DNA from: Pseudovibrio brasiliensis
GTDB taxonomy: Bacteria; Pseudomonadota; Alphaproteobacteria; Rhizobiales; Stappiaceae
Direction of reading: 5' to 3'
NCBI RefSeq assembly: GCF_018282095.1
Contig: NZ_CP074126.1
Coordinates: 1,622,501 to 1,686,500 of the forward strand
DNA: 64,000 nucleotides
Every line of letters begins with the position of its first letter. Within the stretch, counting starts at the first letter, position 1. This document shows positions 1 through 9,332 of the stretch, piece by piece. Made by a program: the position numbers and the translations under genes. A model generated the notes under the pieces. That model saw only the letters and a program-made list of their open reading frames with translations. It was not told the DNA's origin and searched no databases.

Positions 1-671
1 AACGCATCCTCGGAGCGTGGTGTGCCAAGCTTGTGGCGGAAGAGTTTTGACGGGCGGTGGTTCGCATCTACCTCAACATAAAACAGATACTGGCCGTCTT
101 TGGACCAGACACCACCAGCTCCGGTGTCTGGAATAGTGTCTTCCAGATCTTCGCCAGTTGCCGTATCGCGGAACTTAAGTGTGTAGTACTCAGAGCCTTT
201 GTCGTCATAAGCCCAGGCCAGATACTTGTGGTCGTCGCTGTGGGATGCGCCGCCAAACTTGAAGTAGGCTTTTCCGTCTGCTTCAAGGTCTCCATCAACC
301 AGCACGATAGGATCGCTGCCATCTCGCTTGCTGCGGACGAACTTAGGATGCTGCCCGCCTTCAACAAACTTGGTGGCATAGGCATACTCACCGTCAGGGG
401 AGGGAACAGAGCTGTCGTCTTCCTTGATGCGTCCCTTCATTTCCGCAAACAGGGCCTTTTGCAGCTCTTCAGTATCAGCCATCTCGCTTGTGGTGTAAGC
501 GTTCTCGGCTTCCAGATACGCGCGGATCTCTGGATCAAGTACCTCAGGATCGCGCATAACCTCTTGCCAGTTGTCTGCGCGCAGCCAAGCATAAGGCTCG
601 TTGCGGGTAAAACCGTGATGGCTGGTTTCGTGAGTGCGCATCTGAGCGCGAGGTGGAACTGGTTTATTCAT
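1..671 (-). CDS. ptrB: Oligopeptidase B (prolyl oligopeptidase family S9), 5' part
   Basis: Serine peptidase of the S9A family that cleaves short peptides after basic residues. Reading the complement from the ATG at 671 gives an open frame to the window edge with no stop, about 223 residues. The N-terminus contains HGFTRNEPYAWLRADNWQEV and then a run of beta-propeller-like repeats (SSVPSPDGEYAYATKF, SHSDDHKYLAWAYDD, WSKDGQYLFYVEVD), which is typical of the oligopeptidase B propeller. The catalytic Ser-Asp-His domain lies beyond the window, so activity cannot be judged. It follows msrB on the same strand with a gap of about 300 bases and is probably transcribed separately. I see no clear promoter or RNA in that gap (672-968). 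Confidence 0.85.
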   Translation of the reverse strand, partial: MNKPVPPRAQMRTHETSHHGFTRNEPYAWLRADNWQEVMRDPEVLDPEIRAYLEAENAYTTSEMADTEELQKALFAEMKGRIKEDDSSVPSPDGEYAYATKFVEGGQHPKFVRSKRDGSDPIVLVDGDLEADGKAYFKFGGASHSDDHKYLAWAYDDKGSEYYTLKFRDTATGEDLEDTIPDTGAGGVWSKDGQYLFYVEVDANHRPSKLFRHKLGTPRSEDA

Positions 672-968
672 TATACCTGACTGAGTTTTTGCAAATGATT
701 TTGAGATCTAAGCTCTGTTGGCTCTGCATTTTAAGTGAGAACTGACATAAAGCCAGTTCCCGATTAAAACTTATCCGTCAGAAGATATGTGCCGTATCGA
801 AGGTATAAATTTGAAGGCGAAGCTTTTTACACCGATTATTTTTATGCTCATATGTCTATCGATGTGGAGCTGATAATATTGTTTCAGTGTAAATTCAGTT
901 GTTCTTCCACAGCTTCAAAACGTCGCTCTTTCGCTCCGCGACAACACCTATCTTAGATTTTATCAAAA

Positions 969-1376
969 CTACTCGTCAGGTGTGAATGTCATCGAAGTAC
1001 CATTCATACAGTAGCGAAGTCCTGTTGGTGGTGGACCATCTGGGAAAACGTGTCCGAGATGTCCCCCACAACTTGCGCAGCAGATCTCCGTACGCACCAT
1101 GCCCAAGGTCGTGTCTTTGTGCTCGGTCACAACGTCTGGAGCGACCGCTTCAAAGAAGCTTGGCCAGCCGCAGCCTGCATCAAATTTCGTATCTGATTTG
1201 AATAACTTAGATCCACATGCAGAGCAGCTGTAAGTGCCGGTTTCAAAGGTGTTCCAATAAGGTCCGGTAAACGCGCGTTCAGTTCCTTTTTCGCGTAAGA
1301 TTCGAAACTGTTCCGGGGTCAGTTTTTCCCGCCATTCCGCCTCGGTCATGTCCTTAGGTGATTTTTTGTTAAACAT
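969..1376 (-). CDS. msrB: Peptide-methionine (R)-S-oxide reductase MsrB
   Basis: Cytosolic repair enzyme that reduces the R form of methionine sulfoxide in proteins, using thioredoxin. The 135-residue length is normal for a free-standing MsrB. Zinc-site cysteines are visible as two CxxC pairs (C51/C54 and C100/C103). The nucleophile is C123 in RYCMNG, and C69 in AGCGWPSF is the likely resolving cysteine. The usual motif is RYCxNS, so Gly replaces Ser here, a mild deviation. It is divergent from the Mrp operon across a 258-base gap (1377-1634), which should hold both promoters. No convincing hexamers were identified there. Confidence 0.95.
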   Translation of the reverse strand: MFNKKSPKDMTEAEWREKLTPEQFRILREKGTERAFTGPYWNTFETGTYSCSACGSKLFKSDTKFDAGCGWPSFFEAVAPDVVTEHKDTTLGMVRTEICCASCGGHLGHVFPDGPPPTGLRYCMNGTSMTFTPDE

Positions 1377-1634
1377 GATAGAAATCCTTATTCAACGGGC
1401 TCAATGGTAGGGCCATGTTAAGTTTACCAAGACATAAACAAACAGCAGATGTCTAAAAGGCAAGTTACAAATAGGTGAGGTTAGAGTTTATTGAAACCTG
1501 ACAAAACTAGAATGTGATGAACTTGCCCCGCATGGGTGGGCAGATTATGTCTTTGGAGTGGTCGGGGGAGCGTGTTTGGCAAATTCGACTCGGTCTTATA
1601 GGTTCAACCACGAAAATAATTCACGGAGTGCTAC

Positions 1635-3983
1635 ATGCCTTTATTCGGTGTCGAGGCAACGTTCTGGGCGTTATTAGGCCCGTTTGTTGCCGCTGCGCTT
1701 AGTCCCATTCTGGCAAAGACTCTGAAACACAATGCATCATGGCTTCTGGCTATTATCCCTGCATTGGCTTTCTTACAGTTTCTCTCATTCGTGCCGGGTC
1801 TTGCTGAAGGGCAAACCTACAAGGCAAGCTTGGAATGGGTTCCCACCTTTAACGTAAACTTTTCGATTTATCTGGATGGCTTGTCTGTCGTTTTCGCGCT
1901 TCTGATTTCAGGTATCGGCACATTCATTACGTTGTACGCTGGTGGCTACCTGAAAGGGCATGAAAATCTCGGGCAGTTCCTGTCCTACCTGTTCCTGTTT
2001 ATGGGCGCTATGCTTGGCGTTGTCGTGGCCGATAACGTCATCACACTGTTCGTCTATTGGGAATTGACGTCCATCACGTCGTTCTTGCTGATTGGCTTTG
2101 ACCATCTGCGCCGTGCCTCGCGCCGCTCTGCTGTGCAGGCGCTTGTTGTGACTGGCGGCGGTGGTCTCGCCCTGATGGCAGGTCTTATTCTTGCAGGTTA
2201 TCAAGGCGGTAGCTTCGAGATGAGTGAGCTGCTCAACTCAGGAGATGTACTGCGCGAAAGCCCTTATTACACCGCGATCTTTATTTTGGTCGTACTCGGC
2301 GCCTTCACGAAATCTGCTCAGTTCCCGTTCCATTTCTGGCTTCCAAACGCAATGGAAGCGCCAACACCTGTTTCCGCGTACTTGCACTCCGCGACCATGG
2401 TGAAAGCTGGCGTTTACCTGCTTATGCGAATGCATCCGGTTCTGGGAGGAACCGAGCTTTGGATGACAGTTCTGCCAATCTTTGGCGGTATCACATTGCT
2501 GGTTGGTACCATCCTCGGTATTCGCCAGACAGACCTAAAGCTTGTGTTGGCCTACACCACCGTTGCATCCCTTGGTCTTTTGGTGATGCTGACTGGCACG
2601 TCTGATCAAATCGCTATTCAGGGTGCGGTTCTCTACCTGTTTGCGCACTCTCTCTTCAAAGGTTCGCTCTTCATGGTCGTCGGTACGGTAGATCATGAAT
2701 CTGGCACGCGAGACCTGCACAGAGTAGGGGGGCTGTTCTCCGCGATGCCGATCACAGGCACAGCAGCAGTTCTTTCGGCTCTTTCTATGGCTGGTCTGCC
2801 TCCACTCATCGGCTTTGTTGCTAAGGAAGTCCTCTACGACGGCACCTGGTACACCACCAACGGCGGATTATGGACAGCCTTCGCTGTACTGGGCAACGCC
2901 ATGATGTTTGCATTGGCCGCAACTGTTGCCATCAAACCGTTCTTCGGTGCCAAACTGAAAACGCCAAAAGCTGCTCATGAGGGGACAGTTCTGCTGATTG
3001 CCGGTTCAATCACGCTGGCTGTTTTAGGTCTGGTGACGGGTGCCTTTGTGGCTTCTGTAGGTCATCAGCTCTTGTCGCCTATGACCTCAGCAATCCTTGG
3101 CCAGCCGTTTGATAAAGAATTGCATCTGTTCCCAACCTACCTGTCTCCAGCATTGTACCTGTCCGTGGCAACCATCGGTCTGGGCATTATCATCTTCATG
3201 TACATGGACCGCCTCCGTGTCATCGTTGCTGATGTTCTGCGCACCATCGGTTGGGGGCCAGACAAAGGCTTTGATCAGGTTCTGGAAGGGATCATCCGCT
3301 TCGCGACGACGCTGACACAAATGGTTCAGACCGGCAGCATGGTCACCTACATGCGGGCCACGTTCACCGTGATCGCGTTGATGCTGTTTGTGCCAATGAT
3401 CCTCACAGGCAACTGGCCAAAGCTGGAAGGCTTAGGCAGTCTCCACGTTTATGAGTGGTTCATCGCAGCCATAGCCGTCATTGGCGTCTACGCTGTGCTG
3501 ACAGCACGTTATCGGGTAACTGCGATCGTCCTGCTTGGTATTCAGGGATTTGCGGTTGCGTTGATCTATCTGTTGTTTGGCGCGCCAGACCTGTCCTTCA
3601 CCCAGTTCATGGTTGAAACGCTGTCGGTGGTCATCCTCGCACTGGTCATGACACGACTGAACCTCAAGCCAACGGATGCCCGCTCGTCCCGTGGCAAGGC
3701 CTTTGACATCAGCATCGCTGTGCTTTGCGGTGCTGGCATCAGCATGTTGCTCATGTCCATTGTTCAGCTGCCATTTGATCCGACACTCTCTGAGTTCTTC
3801 ACCCAGTACAGCCGTACGATCGCGCATGGCCGCAACATCGTGAACGTCATCCTCGTTGATTTCCGTGGTTTTGATACCATCGGTGAAATCTCCGTTGTGA
3901 TGGTAACTGGCCTTGCGGTGCTTGCACTTATCAGAGTTCGTCCTAAATCAAATGGAAACTCGAATACGGAGAAAAATCGCTAA
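1635..3983 (+). CDS. mrpA: Mrp-type Na+(K+)/H+ antiporter subunit A
   Basis: Largest subunit of the seven-subunit Mrp antiporter in the inner membrane, homologous to the proton-pumping NuoL/NuoM subunits of complex I. It exchanges cytoplasmic Na+ or K+ for protons and supports pH and salt tolerance. The 782 residues are almost wholly hydrophobic. The conserved core is visible ([52 protein letters not shown]), followed by the C-terminal MrpA extension with more helices ([15 protein letters not shown]). The chosen ATG follows GGAG about six bases upstream. In some rhizobia A and B are fused; here they are separate, with the A stop overlapping the B start by one base. First gene of a tightly coupled operon. 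Confidence 0.95.
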   Translation: MPLFGVEATFWALLGPFVAAALSPILAKTLKHNASWLLAIIPALAFLQFLSFVPGLAEGQTYKASLEWVPTFNVNFSIYLDGLSVVFALLISGIGTFITLYAGGYLKGHENLGQFLSYLFLFMGAMLGVVVADNVITLFVYWELTSITSFLLIGFDHLRRASRRSAVQALVVTGGGGLALMAGLILAGYQGGSFEMSELLNSGDVLRESPYYTAIFILVVLGAFTKSAQFPFHFWLPNAMEAPTPVSAYLHSATMVKAGVYLLMRMHPVLGGTELWMTVLPIFGGITLLVGTILGIRQTDLKLVLAYTTVASLGLLVMLTGTSDQIAIQGAVLYLFAHSLFKGSLFMVVGTVDHESGTRDLHRVGGLFSAMPITGTAAVLSALSMAGLPPLIGFVAKEVLYDGTWYTTNGGLWTAFAVLGNAMMFALAATVAIKPFFGAKLKTPKAAHEGTVLLIAGSITLAVLGLVTGAFVASVGHQLLSPMTSAILGQPFDKELHLFPTYLSPALYLSVATIGLGIIIFMYMDRLRVIVADVLRTIGWGPDKGFDQVLEGIIRFATTLTQMVQTGSMVTYMRATFTVIALMLFVPMILTGNWPKLEGLGSLHVYEWFIAAIAVIGVYAVLTARYRVTAIVLLGIQGFAVALIYLLFGAPDLSFTQFMVETLSVVILALVMTRLNLKPTDARSSRGKAFDISIAVLCGAGISMLLMSIVQLPFDPTLSEFFTQYSRTIAHGRNIVNVILVDFRGFDTIGEISVVMVTGLAVLALIRVRPKSNGNSNTEKNR

Positions 3984-4399
3984 TGAATACGCTCATATTC
4001 AGAACGGTCGCTCCGTACCTTTCAGCACTGATGCTGTTGTTCTCCGTCTTTGTGCTACTGCGAGGCCATAACGAGCCTGGCGGTGGTTTCATCGGTGGCC
4101 TCATCGCAGTTTCCGCATTCGCCATTTACGGCATCGCTTGCGGTGTATCTGCCGTGCGCCGTGCTATGAAGTTCCACCCAATGTCCATTGCTGCATCCGG
4201 CCTGTTTCTGGCAGTCCTGTCTGTGCTGCCAAGCATTTTCTTCGGTCAGCCAGCTATGACCAGCCAGTGGTTGGCACTGCCATTCTTGGGCACGGTGATC
4301 GATCTGTCGACACCGCTGTTCTTTGATATTGGCGTGTATCTGGTTGTTGTAGGAGCGATCTCCTCTATCGCTCTTTCTCTGGAAGAAAGGGCAGACTAA
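3983..4399 (+). CDS. mrpB: Mrp antiporter subunit B
   Basis: Small membrane subunit (138 residues, MnhB family) of the Mrp antiporter. It has about four hydrophobic segments and the family signature [15 protein letters not shown] near residues 26-40. It starts at the TAATG that also ends mrpA and ends by one-base overlap with mrpC, so translation is probably coupled along the operon. It is needed for complex assembly in characterised Mrp systems; its exact mechanistic role is not resolved by sequence. Confidence 0.94.
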   Translation: MNTLIFRTVAPYLSALMLLFSVFVLLRGHNEPGGGFIGGLIAVSAFAIYGIACGVSAVRRAMKFHPMSIAASGLFLAVLSVLPSIFFGQPAMTSQWLALPFLGTVIDLSTPLFFDIGVYLVVVGAISSIALSLEERAD

Positions 4400-4776
4400 T
4401 GGAAACGCTTTTTGCTGTACTTGTAGGTGTACTCTTCGCAGGTTCGATCTATCTGCTGCTCTCTCGCAAGCTGGTCAGAATCCTGCTCGGCATCGCTATT
4501 CTCGGTAATGCAGTGAACCTATTGATTTTCACCGCAGGTCGACTCACACGAGATGTGCCGCCAATCATACCGGTCCATAGCTATCTCCCTGTAGAAGCAA
4601 CGGCGAACCCATTGCCTCAGGCATTGGTGCTCACTGCGATCGTAATTTCCTTTTCTTTCCTCGCTTTCTTTCTGGTCCTTGGGTACCGGGCCTATCAGGA
4701 GCTGGGAACAGATGATCTGCTGGAAATGCGCGTCGCGGAACCAAAAGAACACAATGAACCGCCTCTGGGGTACTAA
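4399..4776 (+). CDS. mrpC: Mrp antiporter subunit C (NuoK-like)
   Basis: 125-residue membrane subunit of the Mrp antiporter, homologous to NuoK of complex I. Three hydrophobic segments are visible, with the family motifs RILLGIAILGNAVNLLIF and PLPQALVLTAIVISFS. It overlaps mrpB by one base and ends four bases before mrpD. The C-terminal tail is charged and cytoplasmic. Confidence 0.94.
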   Translation: METLFAVLVGVLFAGSIYLLLSRKLVRILLGIAILGNAVNLLIFTAGRLTRDVPPIIPVHSYLPVEATANPLPQALVLTAIVISFSFLAFFLVLGYRAYQELGTDDLLEMRVAEPKEHNEPPLGY

Positions 4777-4780
4777 GTAG

Positions 4781-6367
4781 ATGGCTGCAACGAAAACTAC
4801 AGTTGATATTACAGCGGCGATGGTGACCGAGGCGGTGCCGCTTGCAGATTGGCTTCTGGTTGCGCCAGTCCTGCTGACCATGGCAGGCGGTGCGATCTCT
4901 ATCATCTTCCGCAAAAAGCCTCAGACACAGCCGTGGATCGCGATCTCGATCATTTCGCTGGTTATTCTCTCGAACATTGGCCTGCTGACCCACGTCCTGA
5001 ACAACGGTGTCGTCACCATGGTCATGGGCAGCTGGCTGCCACCATTCGGCATCGCATTCACAGCTGATCCACTAGGAGCACTGCTTGCCCTGACAGCGTC
5101 TATCGCAACGCTCTGTGTTGCCGTCTTTGCGATGAACTCCATTGCTGAGAGTGAACGCCGATACGGTTTCTATCCGTTTTTGATGATGCTTCTGTGTGGT
5201 GTCACCGGTTCATTCCTGACAGGTGATATCTTCAACCTCTATGTCTGGTTCGAGGTGCTGCTGATCTCATCCTTCGGTATGCAGATCCTTGGCAATGAAA
5301 AGGTCCAGATCGACGGTGCTGTTAAGTATGCCGTCCTGAACCTGATCGCTACCACATTGTTCCTTGCCTCAACTGGCCTGCTATATGGCCTAGTCGGCAC
5401 GCTGAACATGGCGGACATTGCCGGCAAGTTGAAGGCCTTTGACGGCTCAGGACCCGTTCTTGGCCTTGCAGCTCTCTACTTCCTTGCATTCGCAATGAAG
5501 GCTGCAGCATTCCCGGTCAATTTCTGGCTTCCTGCCTCTTATCACACACCGCGTCTGGTCGTGGCTGCGATCTTCGCTGGCCTTCTTACCAAGGTCGGTG
5601 TTTACGCACTGCTCAGAGTGATGGTGCTTCTGATGCCGGAAGGCCGTGATTGGCTTGCAACCCTGATCGGTCTGGTCGCAATCGCAACCATGCTGACGGG
5701 CTCACTGGGCGCACTAGCTCAAACAGATATCCGTCGTTTGATGGCATACCTCGTGATTGCAGGCATCGGCGCTATGCTGGCGGGTATAGCAGTTGGCAAC
5801 GAAGTCGCGGTGTCAGGCGCAATCTTCTATTCCATGCACTCCGTACTAATCATGACTGCGCTGTATCTTCTGGTCGCATTTATGTTCCAGATGAGTGGTA
5901 CGTTCTCCTTGCGCGAGATCGGAGGGCTCTATATTCGCACACCACTTGGTGCAACCATCGGACTGATCCTCTTGCTGGCTGTTGCAGGCTTGCCGCCGTT
6001 CTCAGGCTTCTGGGCGAAGCTGCTGCTCGTAGCAGGCGCTTTGGAAGCTGATCGTGGCTGGGTCGCAGCCGGCATCCTGGTGTCTGGCCTGCTCACCACA
6101 ATCGCAGTTGGCCGCCTCTGGATATTCGCATTCTGGCGGGGAGGGAACGAGCATACTGTTGACGGTATTCAGGCCCTTCCAATCGCAGGCAGTGCGGAAG
6201 CCGCTGATATCTCCTGGAGCATCTGGCTACCGTTGATCCTCCTGACGACACTCATTGTTCTGATTGGACTACTTCCGGAAAGCATGATGTCCGTAGCAGA
6301 CTATGGAGCAAAAACGCTGATTGATCCGACTGCCTATATCGGTTCCGTATTTGGAGGTTCCCGATGA
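4781..6367 (+). CDS. mrpD: Mrp antiporter subunit D (NuoM/NuoN-like)
   Basis: 528-residue polytopic membrane protein and, with MrpA, one of the two putative ion-translocating subunits. Conserved elements include NLYVWFEVLLISSFGMQIL, AFPVNFWLPASYHTPR and DIRRLMAYLVIAGIG, as in other antiporter-like complex I subunits. It starts four bases after mrpC and overlaps mrpE by four bases. Length and motifs match the family, with no sign of damage. Confidence 0.95.
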   Translation: MAATKTTVDITAAMVTEAVPLADWLLVAPVLLTMAGGAISIIFRKKPQTQPWIAISIISLVILSNIGLLTHVLNNGVVTMVMGSWLPPFGIAFTADPLGALLALTASIATLCVAVFAMNSIAESERRYGFYPFLMMLLCGVTGSFLTGDIFNLYVWFEVLLISSFGMQILGNEKVQIDGAVKYAVLNLIATTLFLASTGLLYGLVGTLNMADIAGKLKAFDGSGPVLGLAALYFLAFAMKAAAFPVNFWLPASYHTPRLVVAAIFAGLLTKVGVYALLRVMVLLMPEGRDWLATLIGLVAIATMLTGSLGALAQTDIRRLMAYLVIAGIGAMLAGIAVGNEVAVSGAIFYSMHSVLIMTALYLLVAFMFQMSGTFSLREIGGLYIRTPLGATIGLILLLAVAGLPPFSGFWAKLLLVAGALEADRGWVAAGILVSGLLTTIAVGRLWIFAFWRGGNEHTVDGIQALPIAGSAEAADISWSIWLPLILLTTLIVLIGLLPESMMSVADYGAKTLIDPTAYIGSVFGGSR

Positions 6368-6843
6368 ACAACAGGGTCTTACTAATGAACCTGCTGCTCG
6401 CTGCAGCATGGGGTGCCGTTACAGGCTCATTTACGCCGCTCAACCTGATCTTCGGTTTTGTGCTCTCTAGCATCGCCTTGTTCCTGATCCGCGAGCAGAT
6501 CGCATTCAGAGACTACTTCCAGCGCGGTGGTAAGGTCGTCATTCTCGCAGGCAGTTTCTTCAAGGAACTGGTGCTGTCTTCCTGGCGCGTACTGATGATC
6601 GTCATCCGCCCGAAGATAAAACTGCATCCGGGTATCATCGCTGTACCGCTTTCAGTCACAGAGGACTTTGAGATTACTCTGCTGGCAAACATGGTCACAC
6701 TGACACCGGGCACACTCTCGGTTGATGTGTCAGAGGATCGTAAGGTCCTGTTTGTACATTGCTTGAATGTGCCGGATCCGGAAGAAACGATTGATGGCAT
6801 TAAGAACGGTTTTGAACGTCAGATTCTGGAGGCGTTTCGATGA
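6364..6843 (+). CDS. mrpE: Mrp antiporter subunit E
   Basis: 159-residue MnhE-family subunit: two or three N-terminal hydrophobic segments, then a soluble part with the family signature [18 protein letters not shown] (about residues 99-116). It overlaps mrpD and mrpF by four bases each (ATGA), which is typical translational coupling. Confidence 0.94.
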   Translation: MNNRVLLMNLLLAAAWGAVTGSFTPLNLIFGFVLSSIALFLIREQIAFRDYFQRGGKVVILAGSFFKELVLSSWRVLMIVIRPKIKLHPGIIAVPLSVTEDFEITLLANMVTLTPGTLSVDVSEDRKVLFVHCLNVPDPEETIDGIKNGFERQILEAFR

Positions 6844-7193
6844 GCGGATTTGAAGCTTTTGCAGCAGACTTTCTGTACGCCTGTGTGAGCATCGCGCTCT
6901 TTATCCTAGGCTTGACGTTTCTGCTGATCGTGTATCGCATTATCAAAGGGCCTACGCTGCCTGATCGCATCGTGGGACTGGATTTGCTGGTTGTTGTTGC
7001 AATCGGCCTGATTGCGACCGTGGGCGTAGGGTCCACCTACACGCTGTACATCGACATCTCATTGGCTCTTGGCCTTGTTGGCTTCCTGGCAACTGTCGCG
7101 TTCGCACGCTTCATTCTAAACCGCGGACAAGCCAAGGATTTCATCATCATGCAAGAGATCAAAGATTCTGAAAGGCTGGAGGAGCAGGAATGA
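6840..7193 (+). CDS. mrpF: Mrp antiporter subunit F
   Basis: 117-residue MnhF-family membrane subunit with three hydrophobic helices and the signature [18 protein letters not shown] (about residues 36-53). It overlaps mrpE and mrpG by four bases. The C-terminal tail is acidic ([10 protein letters not shown]). Confidence 0.94.
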   Translation: MSGFEAFAADFLYACVSIALFILGLTFLLIVYRIIKGPTLPDRIVGLDLLVVVAIGLIATVGVGSTYTLYIDISLALGLVGFLATVAFARFILNRGQAKDFIIMQEIKDSERLEEQE

Positions 7194-7552
7194 TGTCAGC
7201 AGTTATCTCCATCCTGACAGGGATCATGTTGATTATTGGCGCGATTTTCGCAGCAGGTGCAGCCCTGGGCATAAACCGCTTGCCGGATGTCTATACGCGC
7301 ATGCACGCAGCGTCTAAGGCAGGTACGCTTGGCTCAGGCCTGATGGTCCTGGCGCTGGGGTTATACTCTCAGCAATGGGATGACTTCATGCGCGCTGTTG
7401 CAACAGTCTGCTTCTTTCTGCTTACGGCACCAGTATCTGCACATCTCATCGCACGGGCAGCTTATGTGGTTGGCTACAAGCCGTATAAAGAGACCACAAT
7501 TGATGAGCTGAGTGTGACGAAGAAGACAGCAGAGCCTGATGCTCCGCAATAA
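7190..7552 (+). CDS. mrpG: Mrp antiporter subunit G
   Basis: Last gene of the antiporter operon: 120 residues, MnhG family, with the signature [21 protein letters not shown] (about residues 28-48; first Ile may vary) between hydrophobic helices. It overlaps mrpF by four bases. A hairpin follows at 7625-7672, after about 70 bases. Confidence 0.94.
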   Translation: MMSAVISILTGIMLIIGAIFAAGAALGINRLPDVYTRMHAASKAGTLGSGLMVLALGLYSQQWDDFMRAVATVCFFLLTAPVSAHLIARAAYVVGYKPYKETTIDELSVTKKTAEPDAPQ

Positions 7553-8015
7553 TGTGTCAGCCTCAGCCAAGCTTTTTGCGTTTTAGTGCTGAGCAAAGAT
7601 ACAATATAATCGACAATGACCAATAGGAAGGCGAAAAACTAGGAGTTGAAGTTTCAACTGCTTCGCCTTTCTAAAAGCCGATTACACAGTACAGTCACAT
7701 TCTTTTGTCTGTACATTAGAGCCCGCAGTTTATCTAGCTTACTTCTATAATTTCTCAAGTTTGTTAGAAGTCTGTAAGGTCCTTCTAAATCACAATGCAC
7801 AAAAAACCATAGTAAATCTGATTTTTTTGGCCGGATTTAACTTGTTATCCTTATTTCCTGTCTCTATAACAGCCCCCTATGGTTTTTGCTTGTTTAGAGT
7901 CGAATTTCGACTGTGATAAGTATGGATCTTAACTTTGATCTTCGGGTCGAAGTATTGGTTCAGTAGTAAACAAGCACACGTATGAAATTTAGATCCACAA
8001 GATGACAGGTTTGAG
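7553..8015. other. Intergenic region between mrpG and mucR: hairpin and inverted repeat
   Basis: 463 AT-rich bases without a convincing gene. At 7625-7635 and 7662-7672 an 11-base inverted repeat with one mismatch (AGGAAGGCGAA / TTCGCCTTTCT) encloses a second small stem GTTGAA/TTCAAC. It could end the mrp transcript, although no T-run follows. Closer to mucR, AAAAACCATAG (7802-7812) is repeated in inverted orientation as CTATGGTTTTT (7877-7887). The mucR transcript probably starts here. No small RNA or tRNA fold was recognised. Confidence 0.5.
7802..7888. promoter_or_regulatory. Inverted repeat upstream of mucR, possible operator
   Basis: Two 11-base arms (AAAAACCATAG and its inverse) sit 65 bases apart, 130-215 bases upstream of the mucR start. 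The core AAACCATAG occurs again at 11245-11253 in another promoter region. MucR/Ros regulators usually repress their own genes, so an operator is plausible, but the protein that binds is unknown. Confidence 0.3.
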
Positions 8016-8432
8016 ATGAGCGAGATCCCTGCAGATAACAATTTGATGGAACTGACTGCTGATATCGTGTCAGCCTATGTTGGTAATAACACTGTGGCCT
8101 CCGCTGATTTGCCTGTGCTGATCAACGACGTTTACGTCGCTCTGCAGAAAACCAGCGGTGATCTTTCTGAGCCAGAGCCAGAGCCACTGAAGCCAGCTGT
8201 GCCGGTTAAGAAGTCTGTCACGAACGACTACATCATCTGCCTTGAAGATGGTAAGAAGTTTAAGTCCCTGAAGCGCCACCTGCGCACTCACTACGATATG
8301 ACACCTGAGGAATATCGTGAGAAATGGGGTCTTCCTTCTGACTACCCAATGGTTGCTCCTCATTACGCAGCAGCTCGTTCTGAGCTTGCTAAGAAAATGG
8401 GTCTCGGCCAGCAGCGTAAACGCGCTAAGTAA
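8016..8432 (+). CDS. mucR: MucR/Ros-family zinc-finger transcriptional regulator
   Basis: 138-residue DNA-binding regulator of the Ros/MucR family, which controls exopolysaccharide, motility, virulence or cell-cycle genes in alphaproteobacteria. The N-terminal half is the oligomerisation region ([15 protein letters not shown]). The zinc finger is C75-x2-D78-x9-H88-x3-H92, the MucR variant with Asp replacing the second Cys. It is followed by [20 protein letters not shown], the family's hallmark. The C-terminus is basic (GQQRKRAK). It stands alone between long intergenic regions and has its own terminator. It is the nearest neighbour upstream of the putative GTA activator genes, though whether it regulates them is unknown. 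Confidence 0.94.
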   Translation: MSEIPADNNLMELTADIVSAYVGNNTVASADLPVLINDVYVALQKTSGDLSEPEPEPLKPAVPVKKSVTNDYIICLEDGKKFKSLKRHLRTHYDMTPEEYREKWGLPSDYPMVAPHYAAARSELAKKMGLGQQRKRAK

Positions 8433-8453
8433 TTTCGGGATATATCCTGAACG

Positions 8454-8485
8454 AAAACCAGCCTCATTTGGGGCTGGTTTTTTTT
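8454..8485 (+). terminator. Rho-independent terminator of mucR
   Basis: Perfect 10-base stem AAAACCAGCC / GGCTGGTTTT with an 8-base loop, ending in a run of eight T, 20 bases after the mucR stop. Confidence 0.92.
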
Positions 8486-8888
8486 ATTCCCCTTCCTTCA
8501 TTTTTTATCCCCCCGTTATCGATGAATTCCCCTAAGGGTGCGCGCATTGTGTATATCGCCCTAGATTGGCGAATGCTGCTTTCCGTAAAGGTAAATTTGG
8601 CTCATCGAACACTAGAGCTTAAGTTCTAATTTTACTGTGCTTGCCACAGTTGTGATTTCAAAATACCTGCAAGTCTCAAGAGTTAATTCAAAAATATAAT
8701 TTGATAAGGTTTTAAGCAGCACGATTACTGCGCCTAGGCAGTGCGCTGAACCCACCTGATTTTACCAGTTGTTTAGAAAAATTTATGTTTTGAGGGTGCT
8801 CAGTCTCAATCTTATCCCCCCCGAGTATCGCTAGGGCAACAATCAATTGTTCTTTGACGATAACCAATCAGTTCATTGGAGTAATTAA
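8486..8888. promoter_or_regulatory. Region upstream of the GafY-like gene with two dyads
   Basis: About 400 AT-rich bases with no gene. Two short dyads share the half-site ACTG...CAGT: ACTGTG-cttgc-CACAGT at 8634-8650 and ACTGC-gcctag-GCAGT at 8727-8742, about 90 bases apart. They are candidate operator sites for the gafY-like/gafZ-like transcript. A small hairpin, TCGCC/GGCGA, lies near 8554-8570. A GGAG at 8877-8880 serves as ribosome binding site for the next gene. No secure -35/-10 pair could be assigned. Confidence 0.35.
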
Positions 8889-9332
8889 ATGCCAAGAATT
8901 TCTGAGGGGGAGAAAGACGAAATGTCCAGAAGTCCGCGTTTGGGATCTCCGGTCCATTCCGCCCTGCTGAACAAACCTTTGTCAGCGGTGGACTGGATGG
9001 CAACAGGACGCGTCGCGCTCGCATTTGGATTGAAGCCCGAAGAACTCCATTCCGCATCTCGTGGGTATGCAAAAGCAGCAAGAGCCCGGCAAGTCTCCAT
9101 GTACATCCTCCATGTCTGTATGGGCATGACATTGTCTCAGGCTGCAGCAGCCTTTGGCCGGGATAGAACAACAGCAGCCCACGCCTGCAAGGTTGTTGAG
9201 GATTTGCGTGAGGACCCCAGATTTGACGCTGTGCTCTCCGAAATTGAAGGGCAGCTTTCTGCATCTGTTGCCAGTGCTCGCATGCACCCGGCCATAAACG
9301 CAGGAGGCCCGTCGGATGTCTTTACAGCCTGA
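8889..9332 (+). CDS. DnaA-domain-IV-like helix-turn-helix protein, GafY-like GTA activator
   Basis: 147-residue protein whose middle (about residues 66-104) resembles the DNA-binding domain IV of DnaA: MYILHVCMGMTLSQAAAAFG followed by RDRTTAAHACKVVEDLR, close to the DnaA signature RDHTTVLHA. The rest of DnaA (ATPase) is absent, so it is not a replication initiator. Stand-alone proteins of this type, followed by a second gene, correspond to the two halves of GafA, the direct transcriptional activator of the Rhodobacter gene transfer agent; in Caulobacter the pair is called GafY/GafZ. I infer the same role from domain type, the overlapping partner gene and a complete GTA cluster 10 kb downstream. 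It overlaps the next gene by 17 bases. Confidence 0.75.
   Translation: MPRISEGEKDEMSRSPRLGSPVHSALLNKPLSAVDWMATGRVALAFGLKPEELHSASRGYAKAARARQVSMYILHVCMGMTLSQAAAAFGRDRTTAAHACKVVEDLREDPRFDAVLSEIEGQLSASVASARMHPAINAGGPSDVFTA

Noticed and set aside
57-680. Plus-strand 207-residue frame at the window start
   Set aside because: It is antisense to the oligopeptidase B frame, which has clear family motifs and its start at 671.
8854-8882. TTGACG as a -35 box for the GafY-like gene
   Set aside because: A matching -10 would fall on the ribosome binding site, leaving no room for a leader.
8889-9332. Truncated dnaA
   Set aside because: Only the domain IV-like helix-turn-helix is present, with its own start, ribosome binding site and a coupled partner gene; there is no trace of the ATPase domain upstream.
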